Below are positions 8,579 to 17,859 of a DNA stretch of 64,000 nt, one piece after another. The notes below the pieces were generated by a model. The model worked only from the letters and a program-made list of their open reading frames with translations. It made no database searches and had not been told where the DNA came from. The stretch covers positions 124,001 through 188,000 of the forward strand of contig NZ_PXZL01000013.1 in assembly GCF_003013405.1 (NCBI RefSeq), given 5' to 3'. This stretch comes from Brevibacillus formosus. GTDB lineage: Bacteria; Bacillota; Bacilli; Brevibacillales; Brevibacillaceae. A program made the translations under genes and the position numbers. Every line of letters begins with the position of its first letter. Position 1 is the first letter of the stretch.

Positions 8579-10773
8579 ATAAGCAAATGCGTGAAGCGGT
8601 ACGGAGCGCAAGTGAGGAATCAGTGAAGGAAGTGAGGTTTACAAAAGAGATGGAATTACGGATCAGAGGTGCGATTGCAAAGAATAAATACAAGAATCGA
8701 AACCGAATTTTCGTGGCGGGTTCGCTGGCAGCTTGCTTGGCGGTTACTGCTGTGGGAATGCACCAGCAAGGCTGGTTTCCACAGTTGCCAAGTGGCAAGA
8801 ATGTAACGAATGCGATTGCAACGACTGCTACGAAAACAAATAATAAAGAGGCAAATCAGAACAGTGTAATGGTGTCGGCGGAAGAGGCCGTCTTACCATT
8901 GAAAAAAGTGATTCCAGCCTTGAGCAAGATGACAATAAGAGTGGATCGTACAAGCTATGGAATCAGTGATCTCATGTTACTGGAAGGCGATAATGCGCGT
9001 GCCAAGGTTGCTTATGATATACAGACAGGACAAATTGAGAGCTTTACAATCAATGGTGATCGGGGAGAACAGAAGGAAGGGAAATTGCCATCAGCCAAGA
9101 CTGCTGAGAATGCAGCAAGCGCATTTCTTCAAGCTTTTTTGGGGGAGGAAAGTAAGACCTATCAGCTCGTCGAGACTCAGATCTATTCCGACGAGCATAT
9201 GGTAAAAGACCCATGGATGAGCGTGAATTATCAACGGATCGAAAACGGCCAGCCCGTCCCGTTCGACGTAATGTCGGTTGGAATTGACCAACGTGAGCAA
9301 GTCGCGTTTTTCGGGCGATTGAACAAGAGCGAACAAGCCTTTTTCGCCAAGCTGACAGATGCCATGCCCGATTTGAGCCCATCCCTTCTTCTTTTGGATA
9401 AAGAAAAGAACCACGATGGCATGTCATTCATTTTGGGGAAAACGAACAAAGAGGGGCATCAGGTTTCCCTTGTGATCACTGGCAATGGTCAAGCATTGGA
9501 ACATTATAGGCTTCTGTTTAAGGATGAAAAGGAAGCAAAGAGCCAGAAAAGAGCAGAAGGAGCAAAAGCATTGGAGCAAGAGCGACAGTTCCTGAACAAG
9601 CTGCTCGGGGCTGATAGCGAGAACTATCGGTTGTTGGACGCCAACCATCCGGGATTGTACCTGAGATACTATAACGGGATGCCGGTGTTGTCTGATGAAA
9701 TAAGCATCGAAACAACCGACTCTGGCCACCTCGAATATTTCAATAAGGGGCTCGAATCATTTGAGCCGTCGCAGTACCCGGATGTATCGACTGCTGTGTC
9801 AGAAGAGGTAGCCATCAAAGAGCTGAGCGAGCATATGAAGCTTCGATACGCGCAGAATCCGAGAATACAGCCACAATCAAAACAAGGGGATATGTGGCAG
9901 CCCATTCTGGAGTACACACCAGCTGTTTCCTTCATGCAAAGAGGACGTGAAGATGGTCAGGAGTGGTATATCGACGCGACCAATGGCAAGATGGTGTATG
10001 GAACGGGAGATAACGGGCTTGCTTATGATCAGTTGAATACGAAGGAAGCACATCCGATCGAATCTCCAAAGGAATACGTCAAGGTTCGCTCCAAGGATGA
10101 GGCAAAAGCGTTGCTGCAGGCGGAATTCGGCATACAAGTGGATGACTCGACCTATAGAGAGAGTAACCGTGACGGACGCAAGGAATACGTCTGGAATGAT
10201 AAAAATGACAAGTATATCGGCGTAGAAGTTCTCGCAGAAACAGGCAGTGTCGTCGGGCTGGGGACACCGCGTTCCGATACAGCAGTGACAGTCAAACGCG
10301 AGCAAGCGGAAGAGGCTGCACTTGCCTTTCTGCCTAAATACGTTGATCCAGGCATAAAAGAAGTGCAATTGGCGAAAGTCATACAGCCAGACGAAGCGAA
10401 TCCTGTGTCATCGGGCGAATGGGAATTCAGATATCTCATGAGCAAGGATGGCATTCCAGTACAGGATCGCTGGCCAAAAGTGGCTTATTCAGTAACAGTC
10501 GATCCGTCTTCTGGCAAAGTGACAAAGTTCGAAAACTACAGAGAGACGCACGAGTTGGTGGAGCTTCCAGCATCCGACGAGATCGTCTCGAAAGACAAGG
10601 CTGTTGAGGCGTATTTACGCGTCATGCCTTTAAAGCTGGTCTATTTGATGAGAGATGTGGATGGGCAAAAAATAGCTCAACCAAAGCTGGCGTATGTGCC
10701 GTGGAGTGACGAAAAGCTGGCGTTCAAATATATTACTCTGGATGCCGTGACAGGCAAGATCATCACCAAATAA
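8569..10773 (+). CDS. Membrane-anchored YcdB/PepSY-like protein, probable anti-sigma partner
   Basis: A 734-aa protein with a short charged cytoplasmic N-terminus (about 45 aa), one membrane span near residues 47-65 (FVAGSLAACLAVTAVGM) and a very large outer part. The outer part repeats PepSY/YcdB-like units, with recurring pieces such as KVAYDIQTGQIESF, EEVAIKELSEHM, YIDATNGKMVYG, EEAALAFLPKY, YSVTVDPSSGKVTKF and ITLDAVTGKIITK. The start lies inside the sigma gene, implying coupled synthesis. An anti-sigma role is inferred from position and topology; no zinc anti-sigma motif is visible. A terminator follows. Confidence 0.85.
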   Translation: MDVDKQMREAVRSASEESVKEVRFTKEMELRIRGAIAKNKYKNRNRIFVAGSLAACLAVTAVGMHQQGWFPQLPSGKNVTNAIATTATKTNNKEANQNSVMVSAEEAVLPLKKVIPALSKMTIRVDRTSYGISDLMLLEGDNARAKVAYDIQTGQIESFTINGDRGEQKEGKLPSAKTAENAASAFLQAFLGEESKTYQLVETQIYSDEHMVKDPWMSVNYQRIENGQPVPFDVMSVGIDQREQVAFFGRLNKSEQAFFAKLTDAMPDLSPSLLLLDKEKNHDGMSFILGKTNKEGHQVSLVITGNGQALEHYRLLFKDEKEAKSQKRAEGAKALEQERQFLNKLLGADSENYRLLDANHPGLYLRYYNGMPVLSDEISIETTDSGHLEYFNKGLESFEPSQYPDVSTAVSEEVAIKELSEHMKLRYAQNPRIQPQSKQGDMWQPILEYTPAVSFMQRGREDGQEWYIDATNGKMVYGTGDNGLAYDQLNTKEAHPIESPKEYVKVRSKDEAKALLQAEFGIQVDDSTYRESNRDGRKEYVWNDKNDKYIGVEVLAETGSVVGLGTPRSDTAVTVKREQAEEAALAFLPKYVDPGIKEVQLAKVIQPDEANPVSSGEWEFRYLMSKDGIPVQDRWPKVAYSVTVDPSSGKVTKFENYRETHELVELPASDEIVSKDKAVEAYLRVMPLKLVYLMRDVDGQKIAQPKLAYVPWSDEKLAFKYITLDAVTGKIITK

Positions 10774-10777
10774 CAAG

Positions 10778-10830
10778 AAAAAAAGGCTATCCCGCAGCCA
10801 TTCCTGATGGCTTTTGGGATAGCCTTTTTT
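10778..10830 (+). terminator. Terminator after the sigma/anti-sigma pair
   Basis: AAAAAGGCTATCCC pairs with GGGATAGCCTTTTTT. It also works toward the converging small minus-strand gene. Confidence 0.92.
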
Positions 10831-10838
10831 ACACGTAT

Positions 10839-10946
10839 CTAACAGTCGTCACACGAACACCCGATAATTACCAACAGGATAAACAGCACGAGCACGATTG
10901 CGAAGCAGTCACCGAAGAATCCGTTTCCGCAGTAAGATGTACTCAT
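10839..10946 (-). CDS. YjcZ-like small membrane protein (35 aa)
   Basis: Short gene with a strong AAGGAGGGG site before ATG at 10946. The product begins MSTSYCGNGFFGD, has a single hydrophobic span FAIVLVLFILLVIIG and ends CSCDDC. It resembles the YjcZ family of small sporulation-associated membrane proteins; the last cysteines are unusually numerous. A second, similar gene is at 40228. The assignment rests on length, the LVLFILLVII core and Gly/Cys flanks. Confidence 0.8.
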   Translation of the reverse strand: MSTSYCGNGFFGDCFAIVLVLFILLVIIGCSCDDC

Positions 10947-11077
10947 CTTTGTTTCCCCTCCTTTCCGTTATACTCCAGTCTATACACGAATGCCGATATT
11001 GGACTGGGCGGATGCCCAGCTTAGGCAAAAATGGGCGCGCAAGAGAAGTGGTTCAGTAAAAAATAGACAATTCACAA

Positions 11078-11107
11078 TTGACGAGTAGACAAAGGGGGTG
11101 TTAAGAT
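11078..11107 (+). promoter_or_regulatory. Candidate sigma-A promoter of the S-box leader
   Basis: TTGACG (11078-11083) and TAAGAT (11102-11107), 18-base spacer, about 50 bases before the riboswitch. Confidence 0.6.
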
Positions 11108-11158
11108 ACTTGCAAACATTCCATACATTTCGCAAACCAACTAAATGACAAGTGTACG

Positions 11159-11328
11159 ACTCTTATCCAGAGAGGCAGAGGGACTGGCCTGATGAAGCCT
11201 CGGCAACCGGTAAAAATCCGGTGCCAATTCCAGCAAAGCTACGTGCTTTGAAAGATAAGAGGATGTCTCAGGCGTTTTCGTATCTGCTGACAAATCCTCT
11301 TCTTTCAAAGAAGAGGATTTTTTTATTT
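11159..11328 (+). promoter_or_regulatory. SAM-I (S-box) riboswitch
   Basis: CTCTTATCCAGAGAGGCAG, GGGACTGGCC, GATGAAGCCTCGGCAACC, a GGTGCCAATTCC segment and GAAAGATAAGAGG follow in the order of the SAM-I consensus, and are followed by a terminator (TCCTCTTCTTT/AAAGAAGAGGATTTTTTT, 11292-11328). High S-adenosylmethionine should stop transcription of the two downstream methionine-synthesis genes. Confidence 0.97.
11292..11328 (+). terminator. Expression-platform terminator of the SAM riboswitch
   Basis: AAATCCTCTTCTTT pairs with AAAGAAGAGGATTT, then a T run. Confidence 0.93.
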
Positions 11329-11382
11329 TATTTACCCAATTACGGAGAATAAGCCGATGCAAGGGAGAAAAGGGGCACGTCA

Positions 11383-14300
11383 ATGAAACCAACTTTTCGC
11401 GAACAGCTTTCCCGGAAAATTCTGATTCTGGACGGTGCAATGGGCACCATGCTTCAACAGGCGAACCTGACTGCTGATGATTTCGGCGGTGAAGCCTATG
11501 ATGGCTGTAATGAACTCCTGAATCTGACCAGACCAGATGTGATCCGTTCCATTCACGAGAAATATTTAGAGGCGGGCGCAGACATTGTCGAAACAAATAC
11601 GTTTGGTGCTGCTTCCATTGTTTTGGCTGAGTACGATGTGGCAGAGAAAGACCTTGAGATCAATATAGCGGCAGCACGCTTGGCCAGAGAAGCGGTGGAT
11701 GCCTATTCCACGGAGGAGTGGCCGCGTTATGTAGCAGGTGCAATGGGACCTACGACCAAAACCCTTTCGTTGACAGGCGGTGTCACTTTCGAAGAACTGG
11801 TCGAGGCTTATTATCGTCAGGCAAAAGGTCTGATTCTAGGCGGTTCCGATGTTCTTCTTTTGGAAACCTCGCAAGATACGTTGAACGTCAAGGCTGGCGG
11901 AATCGGGATTCGCAAAGCTTTTGAAGAGCTTGGCCAGGAGCTCCCGGTGATGCTCTCAGGTACGATTGAGCCGATGGGCACGACGCTGGCAGGTCAAAAC
12001 ATCGAGGCGTTTTACATTTCGTTGGAGCATATAAAGCCTGTCTCTATTGGTCTGAACTGTGCGACAGGACCAGAGTTCATGCGTGATCATCTGCGGACTC
12101 TGTCAGGAATTGCCCAATGTGCGGTCAGCTGCTATCCAAACGCAGGCTTGCCAGACGAGAACGGCCATTACCATGAAACGCCACAGGGGCTTGCTTCGAA
12201 AATGCGGGCGTTCGCTGAACAAGGCTGGATAAACGTGGCTGGCGGTTGCTGCGGAACAACGCCTGACCATATTCAAGCGATGGCAGAAGCATTGAAAGAC
12301 TGCAAGCCGCGCAGTGCAGCTGTAGAACCGCTGAGCGCGGTCTCCGGGATCGAGGTCGTTTATGTCGAGGATGACAATCGTCCCTTGCTGGTAGGGGAGA
12401 GGACCAATGTCATCGGTTCCAAAAAATTCCGTGATTTGATTGCAGCTGGTCACTACGAAGAAGCATCTGACATTGCCCGAGCTCAAGTGAAGCGCGGCGC
12501 ACATGTCATCGATATATGCTTGGCTGACCCTGACCGTGACGAATACGAAGATATGGAAAAATTCTTACAGTTCATCGTGAAAAAAGTAAAAGCGCCGCTC
12601 ATGATCGACTCGACAGATGCCAAGGTCATGGAGCTGGGACTTCGCTATTCGCAAGGGAAGGCCATTCTCAACTCGATCAACTTGGAAGACGGGTTGGAGC
12701 GATTTGAGGAAGTGGCGCCGCTTATTCACAAATTCGGTGCCGCCGTTGTCGTCGGAACTATCGAGGAAGCGGGTATGGCTATCACTCGTGAAAAGAAGCT
12801 GGAGGTCGCGCAACGCTCGTACGACATTCTTGTCAACCAGTATGGAATAAAGCCACAGGATATTATTTTCGATCCACTTGTCTTTCCGGTAGGGACAGGG
12901 GATGAACAATACATCGGCTCTGCAAAAGAAACCGTAGAAGGTATTCGTTTGATCAAACAGGCAATGCCTGCTTGCAAGACGATCCTGGGTGTCAGTAACG
13001 TTTCCTTCGGCTTGCCTCCTGCGGGTCGGGAAGTGCTGAATGCGGTCTTCCTGTACCACACCACTCTCGCAGGGCTTGATTACGCCATCGTCAACACGGA
13101 AAAGCTGGAGCGCTACGCTTCGATTCCAGAAGACGAGAGAAAGCTGGCAGAGGCCCTGTTATTCGAGACAAATGATGAGACATTGGCGGCCTTCACCGAA
13201 TTTTATCGCCAAAAGAAAAAGGAAGTCAGTGTAGAAGTTTCCTCGTTAACGCTCGAAGAACGCTTGGCGCGTTATGTAGTCGAAGGCTCCAAGGATGGTC
13301 TCGTGGAAGACCTGAAGCTGGCTCTGGATAAATACACACCGCTCGAGATCATCAACGGTCCGTTGATGACTGGGATGGAAGAGGTCGGTCGCCTTTTTAA
13401 CGGCAACCAGCTGATCGTGGCAGAAGTATTGCAAAGCGCGGAAGTCATGAAGGCATCGGTATCGTTTTTAGAACCATTCATGGAAAAAAGCGATGCTGCT
13501 GCCAAGGGGAAAATCTTGCTGGCGACAGTCAAAGGCGATGTGCACGACATCGGGAAAAACCTCGTGGAAATTATTTTGTCAAACAACGGCTACAATGTCG
13601 TGAACCTGGGGATCAAGGTACCGCCAGAGCAACTGATTGCCGCATGCAGAGAAGAAAAGCCGGATGCGATTGGTCTGTCTGGACTTTTGGTAAAATCCGC
13701 GCAGCAAATGGTCATTACAGCACAAGACCTGCGTGATGCAGGCATTGATGTCCCGATGATGGTCGGTGGTGCGGCGTTGACGCGCAAGTTCACATCGAAC
13801 CGGATCGCACCAGAATACCGTGGAATTGTTTTATACGCAAAAGACGCCATGGATGGTCTGGAGCTCGTGAATCGTCTGCAAAATCCGGAAGAACGTGATC
13901 GCTTGGTAGAAGAACAGCAGCATCTGCTGGAAGCAGTCGCAACGGCTCAGCCTGTTGTCGAGGAGAAAAAGGCACCTTTGCCAGCTCGCTCAGCCATTAG
14001 CAGAACCGTTCCGATCCATCTGCCCCCAGATTGTGAACGACATGTTTTGCGACAATACCCGCTCAGCCATCTGCAACCGTATTTGAACCTGCGGATGCTC
14101 CTCGGAAAACACCTCGGTGTCCGAGGAAATGTAGATAAATTGATAGAGGCAGGCGACGAGAAGGTACTGGAACTGTACGGCATTGTAGAAGAGCTATTAA
14201 ATGAAGCGAAGCAAAAAGGAACCATTACGACACACGGTGTGTATCAGTTCTTCCCAGCTCAGTCAGATGGCAACGATATTTTGGTCTATGATCCAAAAGA

Positions 14301-14829
14301 CCACAGCAAGCTGCTGGAGCGCTTTACGTTCCCGCGTCAGCTGGAAGAACCGCATCTTTGTCTGTCCGACTTCTTGCGACCAGTGGAGAGCAAGGAAATG
14401 GATTATGTCGGATTCCTGACTGTAACGGCTGGGGGAGGGATTCGCGAAAAATCTACAGAGCTAAAAGAGCGTGGCGACTACCTGCGCTCTCATGTCCTCC
14501 AAGCCTTGGCATTGGAGCTGGCAGAGGCATTTGCTGAGCGAATTCACCACGTCATGCGCGACGTGTGGGGCATACCAGACCCGGTTGAGATGACGATGCT
14601 CGAGCGCTTCGGAGCTAGGTATCAGGGCATTCGTGTCTCCTTCGGTTACCCTGCTTGCCCGAATTTGGAGGATCAGGCGCAGTTATTCCGTCTATTGCGT
14701 CCAGAGGATATCGGCGTTCAGCTGACAGAGGGCTTCATGATGGAGCCAGAAGCTTCCGTATCGGCGATGGTATTTGCTCACCCAGAAGCACGTTATTTCA
14801 ACGCAGGCCCATCTGTTTTTGAAGTCTAA
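11383..14829 (+). CDS. metH: Cobalamin-dependent methionine synthase
   Basis: Cytoplasmic enzyme (1148 aa) that methylates homocysteine from methyl-tetrahydrofolate via methylcobalamin. All four modules are seen: homocysteine-binding barrel (residues about 1-310, zinc cysteines in GLNCATG and GGCCGTTP), pterin-binding barrel (about 330-600, VGERTNVIGS, MIDSTD), cap and B12 domain with DVHDIGKN giving axial His721, and the C-terminal AdoMet activation domain (GYPACP, then LTEGFMMEPEASVS). Full length for the family. It is controlled by the SAM riboswitch and followed after 43 bases by the methyltransferase/MTHFR gene that can supply its methyl-THF. Confidence 0.98.
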   Translation: MKPTFREQLSRKILILDGAMGTMLQQANLTADDFGGEAYDGCNELLNLTRPDVIRSIHEKYLEAGADIVETNTFGAASIVLAEYDVAEKDLEINIAAARLAREAVDAYSTEEWPRYVAGAMGPTTKTLSLTGGVTFEELVEAYYRQAKGLILGGSDVLLLETSQDTLNVKAGGIGIRKAFEELGQELPVMLSGTIEPMGTTLAGQNIEAFYISLEHIKPVSIGLNCATGPEFMRDHLRTLSGIAQCAVSCYPNAGLPDENGHYHETPQGLASKMRAFAEQGWINVAGGCCGTTPDHIQAMAEALKDCKPRSAAVEPLSAVSGIEVVYVEDDNRPLLVGERTNVIGSKKFRDLIAAGHYEEASDIARAQVKRGAHVIDICLADPDRDEYEDMEKFLQFIVKKVKAPLMIDSTDAKVMELGLRYSQGKAILNSINLEDGLERFEEVAPLIHKFGAAVVVGTIEEAGMAITREKKLEVAQRSYDILVNQYGIKPQDIIFDPLVFPVGTGDEQYIGSAKETVEGIRLIKQAMPACKTILGVSNVSFGLPPAGREVLNAVFLYHTTLAGLDYAIVNTEKLERYASIPEDERKLAEALLFETNDETLAAFTEFYRQKKKEVSVEVSSLTLEERLARYVVEGSKDGLVEDLKLALDKYTPLEIINGPLMTGMEEVGRLFNGNQLIVAEVLQSAEVMKASVSFLEPFMEKSDAAAKGKILLATVKGDVHDIGKNLVEIILSNNGYNVVNLGIKVPPEQLIAACREEKPDAIGLSGLLVKSAQQMVITAQDLRDAGIDVPMMVGGAALTRKFTSNRIAPEYRGIVLYAKDAMDGLELVNRLQNPEERDRLVEEQQHLLEAVATAQPVVEEKKAPLPARSAISRTVPIHLPPDCERHVLRQYPLSHLQPYLNLRMLLGKHLGVRGNVDKLIEAGDEKVLELYGIVEELLNEAKQKGTITTHGVYQFFPAQSDGNDILVYDPKDHSKLLERFTFPRQLEEPHLCLSDFLRPVESKEMDYVGFLTVTAGGGIREKSTELKERGDYLRSHVLQALALELAEAFAERIHHVMRDVWGIPDPVEMTMLERFGARYQGIRVSFGYPACPNLEDQAQLFRLLRPEDIGVQLTEGFMMEPEASVSAMVFAHPEARYFNAGPSVFEV

Positions 14830-14872
14830 AAACCGACCACGTATAAATGAAAATGGGAGAGAAGGGATTGAG

Positions 14873-16738
14873 TTGACGACGAGAAAGAAAGATTTACGAG
14901 CCTACTTGAAAGACCACCTCCTGGTAGGAGATGGTGCAATGGCGACCCAGCTGCACGGGCTGGGCGTCCCGGTTGGCGTCAGCTTTGAGGAGCTGTGTTT
15001 GTCCAACCCTCGTTTGGTGCATGAAGTTCATACGTCTTACTACCAGGCCGGTGCACGTTTTCTGGAGACAAATACGTATTCTGCCAACCGAGATGCATTG
15101 AGCCGTTACGGTCTGGAGCATAAGGTGGCAAGGATTAACCGGCTTGCAGTCGCCATCGCAAGGGAAGCCGCACAGGATGATGCTTATGTAGCTGGTAGCA
15201 TCGGATCGATTTTGGCTGGACGGGTGAAGAAAAAGGTTTTGGATGAATACCGTGACCAGTATGAGGAACAGGCAATTGCACTGTTACATGCGGGGGTAGA
15301 CGGACTGATTCTGGAGACGTTCCTGGACTTGGAGGAGCTGCTTCTGGCGATCGAGGTAATCCGTCCGCTCACAGATGTACCTGTAATCGCGCAGTTAGCC
15401 ACATTGGAAGTAGGGCGCACACGTGATGGCTACGCCTTGACAGACGCTTTTTCCGAGCTGAAAGCCGCAGGCGCTGACGTGATCGGACTAAACTGTCGCC
15501 TTGGTCCCGCTGAACTGCTACGGTCGTTTGAAAATACAGTGATTCCAGAAGATGCACTTTTATCCGTATTCCCGAATGCAGGGCGCCTGGGAATGACTGA
15601 CGGTGAATACGCCTTTAAATCATCACCTGAATATTTTGGACAGAGTGCGCTTCGCTTGCGTGAGCAGGGGGTACGGTTGATTGGCGGATGCTGCGGAACC
15701 ACACCTGCACATGTGAAGGCGATTGCGGATGCACTTGAGTCACTTGAGCCGCAAGCGCGTGTGAACCCAACCATCGTAGCTGGTGATCGTCCTTCGATTT
15801 CTGTGCAGAGCACGAGGGAGAGGGAGAAACCAAGCATTGTCGAGCGCGTAAAAACAGCAACGACGATCATTGTCGAGTTTGACCCGCCGCGTGATCTGGA
15901 TGCAGACCAATTTCTCCACGGATGCTGCGAGCTGCACAAAGCAGGAGCAGACGCCATTACGTTAGCGGATAACTCGTTGGCGACAGTGCGCATGAGCAAC
16001 ATGGCTCTTGGGGCCCTCATGAAGAGCAGACATGGAATTGATCCGCTTTTGCACCTTGCTTGTCGGGACCGCAATCTCATTGGGCAGCAATCGCACTTAA
16101 TGGGGCTGCACGCTTTGGGGATCGACCAAATATTGGTGATTACTGGAGATCCATCGCGCTTTGGTGACTTGCCAGGTGCCAGCTCGGTATTTGATGTTAC
16201 CTCATTTGATCTGATTCGCATGGTGAAGCAGTTGAACGAAGGTGTTTCGTTTTCAGGACGTCCGTTAAAGCAAAAAGCCCAGTTTATCGTGGGCGCAGCC
16301 TTTAATCCGAATGTCCGAAATATGGATGCTGCCGTTGCCCGCTTGGAAAAGAAGGTCGAGGCAGGCGCGGACTACATTATGACGCAACCTGTGTATGATG
16401 CAGAGTCCATTCGGAATGTGTACGAGGCGACAAAGCATATTGGCATTCCTGTCTTTATCGGGATCATGCCGCTGACCAGCTCGCGCAATGCGGAGTTTTT
16501 GCATAATGAAGTGCCGGGAATCAAGCTGTCGACAGAAGCTCTGGAACGGATGAAAAAGGTACAGGGAGAAGCCGCCAGACAGGAAGGAATCGCAATCGCG
16601 AAGGAATTGGTCGATACGGCCGTTCGTTACTTCAATGGCATCTATCTGATTACCCCGTTCAATTATTACGAGATGGCGGCAGAGCTCATTCAGTATACGC
16701 GCCAACAAAGCTCTTTGGTGAGGATGGCTCAGACTTAA
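14873..16738 (+). CDS. yitJ: Bifunctional homocysteine S-methyltransferase / 5,10-methylenetetrahydrofolate reductase
   Basis: Two-domain enzyme (621 aa) like B. subtilis YitJ. The N-terminal domain (about 1-290) is a homocysteine methyltransferase barrel with LLVGDGAMATQL and zinc cysteines in GLNCRLG and GGCCGTTP. The C-terminal domain (about 310-621) is a flavin MTHFR with IIVEFDPPRDLDAD, LITGDPSRFGD-like VITGDPS and DYIMTQPVYD. The start is TTG at 14873, five bases after GAAGGGA; the frame upstream overlaps metH. Having methyl-THF production and a second, possibly B12-independent, methyl transfer next to metH under one SAM switch makes a compact methionine-recycling operon. Confidence 0.95.
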   Translation: MTTRKKDLRAYLKDHLLVGDGAMATQLHGLGVPVGVSFEELCLSNPRLVHEVHTSYYQAGARFLETNTYSANRDALSRYGLEHKVARINRLAVAIAREAAQDDAYVAGSIGSILAGRVKKKVLDEYRDQYEEQAIALLHAGVDGLILETFLDLEELLLAIEVIRPLTDVPVIAQLATLEVGRTRDGYALTDAFSELKAAGADVIGLNCRLGPAELLRSFENTVIPEDALLSVFPNAGRLGMTDGEYAFKSSPEYFGQSALRLREQGVRLIGGCCGTTPAHVKAIADALESLEPQARVNPTIVAGDRPSISVQSTREREKPSIVERVKTATTIIVEFDPPRDLDADQFLHGCCELHKAGADAITLADNSLATVRMSNMALGALMKSRHGIDPLLHLACRDRNLIGQQSHLMGLHALGIDQILVITGDPSRFGDLPGASSVFDVTSFDLIRMVKQLNEGVSFSGRPLKQKAQFIVGAAFNPNVRNMDAAVARLEKKVEAGADYIMTQPVYDAESIRNVYEATKHIGIPVFIGIMPLTSSRNAEFLHNEVPGIKLSTEALERMKKVQGEAARQEGIAIAKELVDTAVRYFNGIYLITPFNYYEMAAELIQYTRQQSSLVRMAQT

Positions 16739-16760
16739 CGGTTTGCGCCAGTTAAATAGG

Positions 16761-16816
16761 GAAGGCCTATGTGTATAGACAGGCTATAGCCTTGCGTCTA
16801 ATACACATGGGCCTTC
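16761..16816. repeat. 20-bp imperfect inverted repeat between convergent genes
   Basis: GAAGGCCTATGTGTATAGAC (16761-16780) and GTCTAATACACATGGGCCTTC (16796-16816) are near-perfect complements around a 15-base loop. One arm contains the stop and last codons of the minus-strand gene. It can act as a bidirectional terminator although no T tract follows. Confidence 0.75.
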
Positions 16817-17787
16817 ATTTCGTCTAGCATAAAGGCGGTTTTGAGAGCTTCCCGATTGCAAAACTGTTGAATCTCAGCAAGGTTCATCTGGGCATACAGC
16901 TTCTTGCGTAAAAAACGTTCAATGATATGCGGGAAAGCAAGATCGACAAAGAGCAAATGCAGTTGCTCAATCGATAGGGGGTTTTCTTGGAGATAGCCAC
17001 GCAATATATGAGCAAACAATTCCTCGTTCCACTGCTCATTTCTTCGCATAGCAAGGGATAGAACACGGGCAATGTCTTTAGACGGAAAATCGTAACGAAC
17101 GTCATCCCAGTCAATGATCGCTATTCTTTGATTACTGACAAGCAAATTCCCATTGTTAAAATCTCCATGACAGAGAAAGTGATTGGTAAGCGGTTCCTTT
17201 TTCCATTTCGAGAAGTATAGAGAGGATCTCAAATGTTCCTTGGCTGTGAGCCCTGCTTGTTTAAAAAAAGGAAGGTATTCCGCAATCGTAGCGTATTTTT
17301 GATCATTTTTCCCGCCGTGTCGAAGCTCCCACTTCTCAAGGGAAGCTAAATCTGCCTTGTACTCCACGGACCATTTTTCAGCGCCATTGTAAAGGTTGCC
17401 ATGCTTGGAAGAAAAACCGAGCGACCTCGCATGAAATTTGCCCAATACCATTCCGATCCGTTCCATTCGAATAGGGGAGTTATACGCGATATTTGGCCAA
17501 GATAGCTTTTGATGGAGAACGAAAAGATTTTCTCTATGAGTTATGTAACGCTTATTATTTTTGGTTCGTTGAATGTTGGGAATGAGTACGCCGTTTTTGC
17601 GCAAATGAGCTTCTGCATTCAGAATGAAATGTAAACGTTCCTTTTCCAGAGGGAAAGCTTTTCCGATGAATTTGCCATTGGTCGTTTCCAAGTAAATGAC
17701 GAGTGATTTGGAGGTATCCCGAATGGTTCTGTGATGCAAAACCGTCATGTCGTATTTGTTCTGGATTTTTTTGATAAGGTCGTCCAC
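16798..17787 (-). CDS. CotS-family (aminoglycoside phosphotransferase-like) kinase
   Basis: A protein of 329 aa of the APH/choline-kinase fold. Catalytic loop LCHGDFNNGNLLV and the metal-binding IAIIDWDDVRYDFPSKDIARVL are intact (HxDxxxxN and DWD patterns). The remaining layout, with a YITH..LFVLHQKLSW hinge and FHARSLGF, matches CotS/YsxE/YutH-type spore-coat-associated proteins of bacilli. The phosphate acceptor is unknown. The stop codon lies in the hairpin shared with the methionine operon. Confidence 0.85.
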   Translation of the reverse strand: MDDLIKKIQNKYDMTVLHHRTIRDTSKSLVIYLETTNGKFIGKAFPLEKERLHFILNAEAHLRKNGVLIPNIQRTKNNKRYITHRENLFVLHQKLSWPNIAYNSPIRMERIGMVLGKFHARSLGFSSKHGNLYNGAEKWSVEYKADLASLEKWELRHGGKNDQKYATIAEYLPFFKQAGLTAKEHLRSSLYFSKWKKEPLTNHFLCHGDFNNGNLLVSNQRIAIIDWDDVRYDFPSKDIARVLSLAMRRNEQWNEELFAHILRGYLQENPLSIEQLHLLFVDLAFPHIIERFLRKKLYAQMNLAEIQQFCNREALKTAFMLDEMKAHVY

Positions 17788-17859
17788 TGCCGATGCCCCT
17801 CCTTGCGTAAAGAGCTACAAGTATTGTACGGAAGAAGAGGAGTGGTTGACACTGAAGAT

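Noticed and set aside
15430..16221. 263-codon frame opposite the homocysteine methyltransferase/MTHFR gene
   Set aside because: Low-complexity Ser/Arg-rich translation typical of antisense shadows; no start site.
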